Shown here: positions 1 through 6,700 of the stretch, in pieces
Layout of the letters: each line of letters opens with the position of its first letter
Numbering within the stretch: position 1 is the stretch's first letter
DNA from: JBEIUO01 sp964549785
GTDB taxonomy: Bacteria; Planctomycetota; Phycisphaerae; Phycisphaerales; UBA1924
Direction: 5' to 3'
NCBI GenBank assembly: GCA_964549785.1
Contig: CAZJXA010000097.1
Location: forward strand, 1 to 11,288
Length of the DNA stretch: 11,288 nt
The notes under the pieces: generated by a model
The model's input: only the letters and a program-made list of their open reading frames with translations
Databases searched by the model: none
What the model was told of the DNA's origin: nothing
Position numbers and translations under genes: made by a program

Positions 1-218
1 GGTCGGGCTCGTCCGCCTCGCGCCAGGTCGTGGACGCCTCGAACCTTGCACGAGGACGCTGCCCGGCTGATACAGACGCTGACGGCGATGTCGACAGCGA
101 CGACATCGCGGCATTCTTCGGCGGTTGGGATTCCGGTGATGGCGACTTTGACGGCGACGACGACACCGATTCGGACGATGTCGTCGGCTTCTTCAGCCGG
201 TGGGAGATGGGGTGCTGA
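1..218 (+). CDS. C-terminal end of a dockerin-tailed (GC-type) exported protein, partial
   Basis: The reading frame is open from base 3 to the TGA at 216-218, so only the last ~71 residues are visible and the start lies outside the window. After a short Ser-rich linker there is a CPAD motif, then two tandem acidic loops (DTDADGDVDSDD and DFDGDDDTDSDD). Each is followed by a hydrophobic stretch (IAAFFGGW, VVGFFSRW), the pattern of duplicated dockerin type I calcium-binding loops. The protein ends in Met-Gly-Cys. A dockerin-like pair closing with Gly-Cys is known at the C-termini of many Phycisphaerae exported proteins (called GC-type dockerins). Anchoring or sorting by this tail is an inference. 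The catalytic or binding part of the protein cannot be named because it is not in the window. A GTG at 30 is in frame, but it is not a credible start because the same frame continues upstream without a stop. Confidence 0.85.
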   Translation, partial: SGSSASRQVVDASNLARGRCPADTDADGDVDSDDIAAFFGGWDSGDGDFDGDDDTDSDDVVGFFSRWEMGC

Positions 219-234
219 TCGGCTACCGTTTTGG

Positions 235-1251
235 ATGCGCTACCGCCCCGTCGGCCGATCCGGCATCAACGTTTCCGAAATCGGCTTCGGCTGCTGGACC
301 ATGGGGGGGCCGAACTGGTCCACTTCCAATGGGCAGTCAATCGGCTGGGCCGACGTCAACGACGCCGACGTGCTGGCGGGCGTAAAAGCCGGCCTTGATG
401 CCGGCGTCAATCACTGGGATAACGCCGATATCTACGGCAACGGTCGGGCCGAGCGCACGCTGGCCGAGTGTTTCAGGAAGGTCGGAGTGGCCCGCCACAC
501 GCAGGTGATCGCGACGAAGGTCGGCCACTTCAAAGGGACGGCCCCGCACGCCTACGAGCCCGCCCACATCCGCAACCAGTGCGAGCAAAGCCTGAAGAAT
601 CTCGCCACCGACCATATCGACATCTACTACTTCCACCACGGTTCCTACATCGGCCCGAGTTACACGACCGAAGCCCACGACTATCTCCACGAAGCCGCCG
701 AGACCATGCACGCGCTTGTCAAAGAGGGCAAGGTCCGCGCGATCGGCCAATCGGCCTATTCCGACGAGGACTTTGAGCGCGCGGTGCCGGTGCTGAAACC
801 CGACGTCCTACAGAACAGGGCCAACCTGCGATTCAGCGACTTCGTTCGGCCCGGCTCGCGCTGCCAGCAGTTAATGAACACGCACGGCTGCTCGTTCGTG
901 GCCTTCGGCCCGCTCGATCAAGGGATCCTTCTCGACAAGTTCGATCCCGATCATCCGCCCGCCTTCGAGGAAGGCGATTATCGCCGCTCGCGCAAAGACT
1001 TCACCCCGTCGACGCTGCGGACCATACGCGAGAAACTCTCGGTCGTGAGATCGCGGCTGGGTTCCCACGAACGCGACCAGGTCGAGGTGCTCGCGTCGGT
1101 CGCCCAACGCTGGCTGCTGGCGCATGCCAACGTCTGCTCGGTCATCCCGGGGTTCCGCAACGAGCGCCAGGCCCTCTGCAACGTCGCCGCCGCGAAAGAC
1201 GACAGCATGTCAACCGACGACGTCGAGTGGCTGCGCGGGGTGTTCGGATGA
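235..1251 (+). CDS. Aldo/keto reductase family oxidoreductase
   Basis: This 338-residue protein is a soluble NAD(P)H-dependent aldo/keto reductase; the substrate cannot be told. The N-terminus (MRYRPVGRSGINVSEIGFG) is the usual first beta hairpin and strand of the family, so I start at the ATG at 235. The frame is open further upstream, to 46, but that part only shadows the dockerin gene. The catalytic tetrad is visible: Asp62 and Tyr67 in WDNADIYG, Lys95 in ATKVG and His134 in IYYFHHG. The late SVIPGFRN segment is the cofactor-binding strand and loop. Length is normal for the family. It starts 16 bases after the dockerin gene, with no good Shine-Dalgarno (a GGAG lies ~28 bases up). Its TGA overlaps the ATG of the prenyltransferase gene, suggesting coupled expression. 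Many such enzymes are general carbonyl reductases, so a role in quinone synthesis should not be assumed from the neighbour. Confidence 0.93.
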   Translation: MRYRPVGRSGINVSEIGFGCWTMGGPNWSTSNGQSIGWADVNDADVLAGVKAGLDAGVNHWDNADIYGNGRAERTLAECFRKVGVARHTQVIATKVGHFKGTAPHAYEPAHIRNQCEQSLKNLATDHIDIYYFHHGSYIGPSYTTEAHDYLHEAAETMHALVKEGKVRAIGQSAYSDEDFERAVPVLKPDVLQNRANLRFSDFVRPGSRCQQLMNTHGCSFVAFGPLDQGILLDKFDPDHPPAFEEGDYRRSRKDFTPSTLRTIREKLSVVRSRLGSHERDQVEVLASVAQRWLLAHANVCSVIPGFRNERQALCNVAAAKDDSMSTDDVEWLRGVFG

Positions 1252-2192
1252 CGCAGACCGTCGGCTTCGATGCCGCGGGCTCGGTGGGCTGGGGCCGTGC
1301 CGCCGCCATGATGGCCTCCGACATCAAACTCGCCCACTCGGTCTTCGCATTGCCGTTCGCGGTCTTCGCCGCGGTGTTGGCCGGCCCGGTCGCGGGGTCG
1401 TCAGCCCGGGAGTGGTCCTTGTTCGCGGCCAAACTCGGACTCGTGATCGTGTGCATGGTCACGGCCCGCACCTGGGCCATGCTCGTCAATCGGCTGCTCG
1501 ATCGGGGTATTGACGGCGAGAACACGCGAACCCGGGGCCGGATATTTGCGTCCGGCGCACTCTCCGCGCGGGCCGGCTGGATCGCGGCGTGCGGGTGCGC
1601 GTCGGCGTTCGTGTTCGCGGCGTCCGGCTTTCTGTGGTTCGGCAACGCCTGGCCGATTCTCCTTTCGCTGCCGGTGCTGGCGTGGATCGCGTTCTACTCC
1701 CTCACCAAACGCTTCACCGCGCTCTGCCACGTCGTTTTGGGCATCGCGCTCGCGGCCAGCCCGCTCGCCGCGGCCCTGGCGGTTCGGCCTGAATCGCTCA
1801 TTGACACGCCGACGCTGTGGTGGATCGCGGGATTCGTCACCGGCTGGGTCGCGGGGTTCGATGTCATTTACGCTCTGCAGGACGAGAGTTTCGATCGGTC
1901 GCGCGGGCTTTCGAGCATCCCGGCCCGGCTGGGCACCGCCCGGGCTATATGGGCCAGCCGAATCCTGCACGCGGCGGCGTGGAGCTGCCTGATGATCGGT
2001 TGGATGGCTCTTTGGCCGCGCCTGGGCCCGATGTTCGGCGTTGGCGTCCTCGCGGTGGGTGGGCTCCTGATCTGGGAACACCGGATCGTCGCCCGGCGGG
2101 GCCAAGCGGGGCTCCAGATGGCGTTCTTCACGGTCAACGGAATCGTAAGTTGCGTTCTTGGGTGCCTCGGAATTCTCGACTCGCTTTCCTAA
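1248..2192 (+). CDS. mqnP: UbiA-family prenyltransferase, MqnP-like (menaquinone synthesis)
   Basis: This 314-residue polytopic inner-membrane protein would transfer a polyprenyl chain to an aromatic acid. Both Mg-diphosphate-binding motifs are present: NRLLDRGID (Asn81, Asp85, Asp89) followed by NTRTRGR, and DVIYALQDESFD (Asp205, Asp212, Asp216). The HSVFALPFA start of helix 1, the YSLTKRFT loop and the SIPARLG stretch after motif 2 are typical of the 'UbiA-like other' branch that contains MqnP. MqnP prenylates the naphthoate intermediate of the futalosine menaquinone route. Menaquinone is the planctomycete respiratory quinone, so MqnP fits better than 4-hydroxybenzoate prenyltransferase UbiA, but the substrate is inferred. 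The ATG at 1248 overlaps the upstream TGA as ATGA and has no clear Shine-Dalgarno, so translational coupling is likely. Met21 or Met22, just before the first helix, are alternative starts. Other mqn genes are not in the window. Confidence 0.87.
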   Translation: MTQTVGFDAAGSVGWGRAAAMMASDIKLAHSVFALPFAVFAAVLAGPVAGSSAREWSLFAAKLGLVIVCMVTARTWAMLVNRLLDRGIDGENTRTRGRIFASGALSARAGWIAACGCASAFVFAASGFLWFGNAWPILLSLPVLAWIAFYSLTKRFTALCHVVLGIALAASPLAAALAVRPESLIDTPTLWWIAGFVTGWVAGFDVIYALQDESFDRSRGLSSIPARLGTARAIWASRILHAAAWSCLMIGWMALWPRLGPMFGVGVLAVGGLLIWEHRIVARRGQAGLQMAFFTVNGIVSCVLGCLGILDSLS

Positions 2193-2245
2193 AGGCCATC
2201 AGTGAAGACGTTTATGCGACTAAGGCAACGATGACTGCAAAATCG

Positions 2246-2278
2246 CCATGAAGTGGTAAAATTGTTACCATCTCATGG
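2246..2278. promoter_or_regulatory. Imperfect inverted repeat, candidate operator upstream of the ATPase gene
   Basis: Two 14-base arms, 2246-2259 and 2265-2278, match at 12 of 14 positions around a 5-base centre (AATTG). The inner arms TGGTAA and TTACCA are perfect. The sequence TAAAAT at 2257-2262, inside the repeat, resembles a -10 box; a convincing -35 is not visible (ATGACT at 2231-2236 is a weak match with a long spacer). Bases 2279-2283 are a run of five T. The site lies ~50 bases before the ATPase gene and ~55 after the prenyltransferase stop. Two readings are possible: an operator over a promoter for the ATPase gene, or a weak terminator for the upstream pair. The AT-rich stem makes a terminator less likely. 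The rest of the 2193-2327 gap shows nothing else I can support. Confidence 0.4.
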
Positions 2279-2327
2279 TTTTTGAGCCGACTCCGCCGAG
2301 AATGTCCGTCGATGCGAACCCGCTTCG

Positions 2328-3203
2328 TTGCCGAAAAGGGTCCGATCGGCACTCCTCGACACCCGTGTCGTGGCGATCACCGGTCCTCGGCAGGCGGGCA
2401 AGACGACGGTCGCCCGCTCGCTGAGCGAGCATCGGGCGTTCATCAGCCGCGGTCACGCCGCATCCTTCGACGCGGCCGCGACCGATCCGGTGGGGTTCCT
2501 GGCGGCCTATGACCGACAAGCGGTCACGATCGACGAGATTCAGCGTGTTCCCAAACTGTTCATGGAGATCAAGCGCCGGGTTGATCTTTCGGATGCTCCC
2601 GGTAAGTATCTGCTGACCGGTTCGGCGGATCTGCTCACCACACCTCAGATCACCGATTCGTTAGCGGGTCGGATGCAGATCGTCCAAATGTGGCCTTTCT
2701 CGCTCGACGAACTGGCTGGTGAACCAAGCGACTTTATTGAGCGAGCGTTCGCACCCGCGATGGTCGCTCGTACCGACGCCGTTTCGCGTGTTGATGCGGT
2801 GGACGCCGCGGTTTCCGGCGGATTCCCGAAGGTATTGCGCCGCGCTGATCCGTCCCGGCGGGCCGACTGGTTTGAGTCGTATGTTTCATCGATGATCTCG
2901 CGCGACATACGGGATCTGGCGGGGGCCGTGGACGCGACCGCGATATCCGCAACACTGCGGGCGATCGCCGCGCCGATGGGGTCGACTCTCAACATTCAGG
3001 ACATCTCCCGGACGCTCGGCGTCCCGCACACGACGCTGCGGCGCTACATCGCGCTTCTGGAAACTGCATTCCTCGTGGGCCATGATCGCGCCCTGGTCAA
3101 CCAATTGGACATCGAGAACAACCAAGGCCCCGAAGGCGTTCATCACCGACAGCGGGCTGGCGGCTCATCTGGCACACGCCACGGCGGCGTCGCTCGGGCA
3201 TGA
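2328..3203 (+). CDS. N-terminal fragment: P-loop ATPase half of the split AAA/DUF4143 protein
   Basis: This frame holds the nucleotide-binding half. Walker A is GPRQAGKTT at residues 19-27, Walker B is AVTIDEIQRVP with Asp69 and Glu70, and a sensor-like strand reads YLLTGSADLL at residues 94-103. Then come the MWPFSLDEL stretch and SGGFPKVLRR (163-172), which marks the start of the DUF4143 region. A winged-helix-like part, LNIQDISRTLGVPHTTLRRY (221-240), follows. Residues after ~251 (Gln/Arg/Gly-rich, ending GGVARA) do not resemble the family and are out-of-frame readthrough to the stop at 3203. If translated as is, the protein would keep its ATPase core but lose the C-terminal domain. Confidence 0.6.
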   Translation: MPKRVRSALLDTRVVAITGPRQAGKTTVARSLSEHRAFISRGHAASFDAAATDPVGFLAAYDRQAVTIDEIQRVPKLFMEIKRRVDLSDAPGKYLLTGSADLLTTPQITDSLAGRMQIVQMWPFSLDELAGEPSDFIERAFAPAMVARTDAVSRVDAVDAAVSGGFPKVLRRADPSRRADWFESYVSSMISRDIRDLAGAVDATAISATLRAIAAPMGSTLNIQDISRTLGVPHTTLRRYIALLETAFLVGHDRALVNQLDIENNQGPEGVHHRQRAGGSSGTRHGGVARA

Positions 3204-3564
3204 CCGGGCAGGGTTTGGACCCATCTTGGAGAACTTGGTCGCGACCGAACTCTTGGAGCGGCGAGGTTGGGCGAAAGCAACGGTCAAGGTTTTCCACTTT
3301 CGCGACGCCGCCGGGCGAGAGGTTGACCTGGTTCTGGAGCGGAGCGACGGGGCGATCGTGGGCGTTGAAGTGAAAGCGTCCGCCACCGTGTCGCGGGACG
3401 ATTTCCGCGGGCTCCGCGCGCTGCAAGAATCCGCGGGGACGCGCTTTGTACGGGGTGTCGTCGTGCATACCGGCACCGACGAAACCGCCTTCGGCGAGCA
3501 CCTCTGGGCTGTTCCGCTTCACGCACTGGCAAATCAACCGGCCCGGGCCGACCGTCCCGGCTGA
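3082..3564 (+). CDS. C-terminal fragment: DUF4143 nuclease-like half of the split ATPase
   Basis: This 160-residue frame begins at an ATG at 3082, overlaps the N-terminal fragment by 122 bases, and carries the rest of DUF4143. It opens with the APWSTNWTSRTTKAPKAF and ITDSGLAAHL stretches. FGPILENLVATELL follows, then EVDLVLE, a spacer, and GVEVKAS. That Asp...Glu-x-Lys spacing is the PD-(D/E)XK-like signature found at the end of these ATPases; whether it cuts DNA is not established for the family. The ATG lies exactly at the frameshift and has no Shine-Dalgarno, so I regard it as the remnant of the same gene rather than an independent one. Reinitiation at this overlap is the alternative. Confidence 0.55.
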   Translation: MIAPWSTNWTSRTTKAPKAFITDSGLAAHLAHATAASLGHDRAGFGPILENLVATELLERRGWAKATVKVFHFRDAAGREVDLVLERSDGAIVGVEVKASATVSRDDFRGLRALQESAGTRFVRGVVVHTGTDETAFGEHLWAVPLHALANQPARADRPG

Positions 3565-3688
3565 GTCTCCCCTCACGCGGCGTTCATCGGGCCGCCCTTA
3601 GCATTGCTGAGAGTAAGAACGACCACCACCGACAACGGCGGCTGCTGTGACGTGGGGTTCGGCGATCGGATCATCGATCAACGAAAAA

Positions 3689-3710
3689 GGCGGATAGGCC
3701 GCCAGAGGGG
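3689..3710 (+). promoter_or_regulatory. Shine-Dalgarno of the AsmA-like gene with a small hairpin just upstream
   Basis: AGAGGGG at 3704-3710 lies 9 bases before the ATG at 3720 and fixes that start. Directly before it, GGCGG (3689-3693) and CCGCC (3699-3703) can form a short GC-rich stem with a 5-base loop that would abut the ribosome site. A looser GATC-rich inverted repeat (GATCG 3664-3668, CGATC 3675-3679) lies further up. The rest of the 3565-3719 gap shows no clear promoter or terminator. Confidence 0.5.
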
Positions 3711-3719
3711 CGAAGTTCC

Positions 3720-6700
3720 ATGGCAACCGGCGGCGACGGATACTGGGGTAAGGGCGACAACGCGGGCTCGTCCGGCGGCGTCCCGGGCGGGAGTTCGAGC
3801 GGCGGTGGGGGGCCCAACGACCCGAAGAGTGATTTTTGGTCGAAAGCCCAGGTCTCCAGGCGCGAGGCCGACCAACTCGCCAACAACCCAGGCTTGGTGA
3901 CCGAGAAGAAGAACCAGAAGCCGCGGCGGCGGCGGAACATCATCCTCAGCGTGGCCGCGCTTCTGGTACTCACGGCGGGCGTGGCGGTGGTCTTCGCCCC
4001 GCAGATCGCGAGCGGTCTGGCCCCCGGAATCATCAAGAGCAAGTCCGCTGAAGTGCTGATGGGGTCGGCGACCGTTGAATCGGTTTCCCTCTCCTGGGGC
4101 GGCCCACAACGAATCAATGGTTTGACCCTGTACCACGACGGGACCGAAATCGCGAACGCATCGCTCGTGACCTCCGCGGGCCTGATGGGACTGGCCCGGG
4201 GCGACCTCGACTTGGGCGAGGTGGTGATTTCGGAGGCCCGTGCGGACGTCGTGAGAAACAAGGACGGAACGACGAATATCCAACAGGCGTTGACGCCTCG
4301 GAAGCCCTCTTCGACATCGGCCGCTGGGTCTGCTTCGGGCGAGCCGGCGAAGGTCCCTGAGGGTTTGCGGGCCAAGGTGACGATCGAAGCGTTGAGTGCC
4401 TCCTACACCGACCGCTCGCAACCGCCATTGGCCTCCGGTGTCGCGACAGGTGTGACGCTCCGAAAAGTTCGGGGAGATATCGACATTGAAACCGGAGCGC
4501 CGTTGATCGTGAAAATCGCCGGGGACGCCTATGAAGGCGCGTTCCCGAGCGGTAAGAGCCCGACCGGAACACCGGGGACGATTTCTGCGGACGTGCAGTT
4601 GTCCGACTGGTCGGCGGGAACGGGCGAACTGACGCCCCGCAACGTCAAGACCAAGGCCGCGATCGAATTGAAAGGGTTGCCGGTCGCGCTCGCCGATGCG
4701 TTCGCGCCCATGAAGGCTTCGACCCCGGGCGGGCCGGTTCCTTCGTTCGCCAAGGCGCTCGGGTCTCGGATAGATGTTTCCCTGAAGGCCAACGGGGCGC
4801 CGAGCAACATGACCGGGACGCTCACGGCCTCCGCCGACAACCTCTCGGCCACCGCCGACGTAGCATGGAAAGACGGCTTCATCGTCACCAACACGCCGCT
4901 GGCCGCCTCGATCAAGGGGTCGGCTCTCTCTGAACTGGTCCCGGCCATCGCGGCCGGGTTGGCGGGGCAGTCTCAGGCGACGATCGATGCACTCCCCGAC
5001 GTATCCCTCACCGTGCGGCAGTTCCGCATGCCCTTTGCGAACGACAGTCGCCCGCTCAACCTGAAGGGGACCAGCGCCGACCTGTCGCTCGCCCTCACCC
5101 AGACGACGGGTTCCCTCGCGCTCCGGCCGGGCGAAGCCCCGCAACCGTTCGTGCTGGCGCCGCTCGATCTGCGTGTGACATCGACCGATCTCGCGGCCGG
5201 CGTCACCGCATCGGCCAACAGCACCCTCACCGTCGGTGGGCAGCCCGCGGGCGTGATCGCGCTGGACGCGACGTCAGGAAGCGTGCTCGATCCGAGCGGT
5301 GCCCCGGTCTCGGGGTTGCCTCCCGGACTTCGCGGCACCGCGAGCATCAAAGGCATGGCCACCGCCATTGCCCAGCCCTTCGTGCAGGCTTCCGGGCTCG
5401 AACTCGCGACCGACGTCGGCCCGATGCTCGATCTGACGGTCAACGCCACCAGCGACGATCCATCCGCTGCCAGCGGAGTTCCTGGCTCGACTGGCGGCGG
5501 CACGTCGCTCACTCTGGACCTTCAAAGCCAGAACGTGAAAGCCAACGGCGGCATTCACATCGACCCTGCCAGCATCCGTGTCGGGGCCCAGGGCCTCTCC
5601 ATTCAGATCGCATCGATAGGCAATCTGGCATCGCGCTTTGTCAAGCCCGAGACGGGGTGGGCGATCGGTGCCGCGGCTTCAAGCCCCGCGACCGTTTCAA
5701 TCTCCGAACTCGCGCTTACCAAGGACGCGAGCGGCGCCTTCGTCCTGGGCACTTCCAGGCTGAAGGCCGACGTCACCGTGGCCGGACTCTCCGCACGGTC
5801 GCTCAACGCGCCGGCTGAAGCCCCGATCGAGATCGCCTCGTTCACCCTCAACACGTTGCTCAGCGAAGGCGACGCGTCGATCAAAATGAACTCGGCGATG
5901 TCGCACGCGGGCAAAGCGTTCACGACGACCGGTGACGTCAAGGTCGCGGACATCTTGGCCGCAAGTCCCAAGCCCGGCGAGTCCGCGATGGCCCCCATCG
6001 AGGGTCTGCGGCCCGAAGGCTTCGTACAGGTGACCGGGATGCCGCTGATGCTTGTCAACGTCTTCGCGCCGCCCACGCAGGCCGTCGCCGCGCCCCTGGG
6101 GCGATGGCCCGGACCGAACGACCCACTCGACTCCTTCACGATCGAACCCCCGGTCGCCGGGCTGGCCGGAGCCCAGCCCGATGGACGACTCTCCGACCCT
6201 CCGACCAGTCCGGCCGCCGCTCCGGTGCCAGCGGCCGGTGTTCAGGCCAGCGCACCGCTCGATCTGGGCCAACTTCTGACGAGCGCCGTCGGACCGACGC
6301 TGGACGCTCGAATCGACAGCAAGCCCGGCCAGCGAGCGGGCCAGATCGACCTGACCGTCGGCGCGAAGGCCGAACGGCTCGAAATCGACGGCGGCGCGGC
6401 GGTCACGCGTCGTGAGTTGGCGCTGCAGCGAACCACCGCCGTGGCCAGGGTCACCCCGGAGACGGTGCAGGGCTTGCTGCGTGAGTTTGCGCCCGACGTG
6501 AAGGGGATGCCCCGTCTGGTGCAGCCCGGCACGATCGAACTCGTGGTCGACCCGCTCGTCATCCCGCTCGACGAACAGTCTAAACCCCTGCTGAATCAGG
6601 TCGGCGTGGCGAAGATCGCGATCACGGCCCCGCAACCGATCATGGTCGAGGGCCTCACCACCGCCGCCGCGGACGGGACCGTGCGAGATATCGGGCGGAT

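Larger units (their letters stand above)
2328..3564 (+). pseudogene. AAA+ ATPase with DUF4143 domain, interrupted by a +1 frameshift
   Basis: Read together, two overlapping frames encode one ATPase of ~411 residues, the normal size for the AAA/DUF4143 family. The frame in use up to about LLETAFLVG (3054-3080) gives the ATPase half. The family's expected continuation, a PWSTN-like stretch then KAPKAFITDSGLAAHL, is found one base on in the next frame from ~3082. Skipping a single base near 3081 joins them without a stop. Coding character looks intact on both sides, so this is either a recent one-base insertion or an assembly error. I see no recognised slippery site. The 5' end is also odd: the only start codon after the in-frame TGA at 2283-2285 is the TTG at 2328, with no Shine-Dalgarno. 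The ATG at 2312 (starting MRTRFVA) is in another frame. Biological roles in this family are poorly defined; some members are thought to sit near toxin-antitoxin or mobile loci, but no partner gene is present here. Confidence 0.75.

Noticed and set aside
46..234. N-terminal extension of the aldo/keto reductase to an ATG at 46
   Set aside because: The extension is a Thr/Ser/Ala-rich frame shadowing the dockerin tail; homology and the family N-terminus begin at 235.
1401..2105. 234-codon open frame on the minus strand opposite the prenyltransferase gene
   Set aside because: Composition is Arg/Pro-rich without hydrophobic core; the plus strand has both UbiA Asp motifs.
2254..2283. Reading the palindrome plus T5 as a firm rho-independent terminator
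   Set aside because: The stem is AT-rich with two mismatches and the T-run is only five long, so I list it as a candidate operator instead.
3539..3550. 12-bp perfect palindrome CGGCCCGGGCCG
   Set aside because: Short and GC-only, inside the end of the ATPase reading frame; expected by chance at this base composition and with no T-run after it.
2328..3564. A defence or toxin-antitoxin system built around the AAA/DUF4143 ATPase
   Set aside because: No antitoxin, nuclease, methylase or mobile-element gene adjoins it, and the gene itself is frameshifted.
3678..5144. 488-codon open frame on the minus strand opposite the AsmA-like gene
   Set aside because: Arg/Gly/Asp-rich with no motif or membrane pattern; the plus-strand frame has a good ribosome site, a transmembrane helix and AsmA features.
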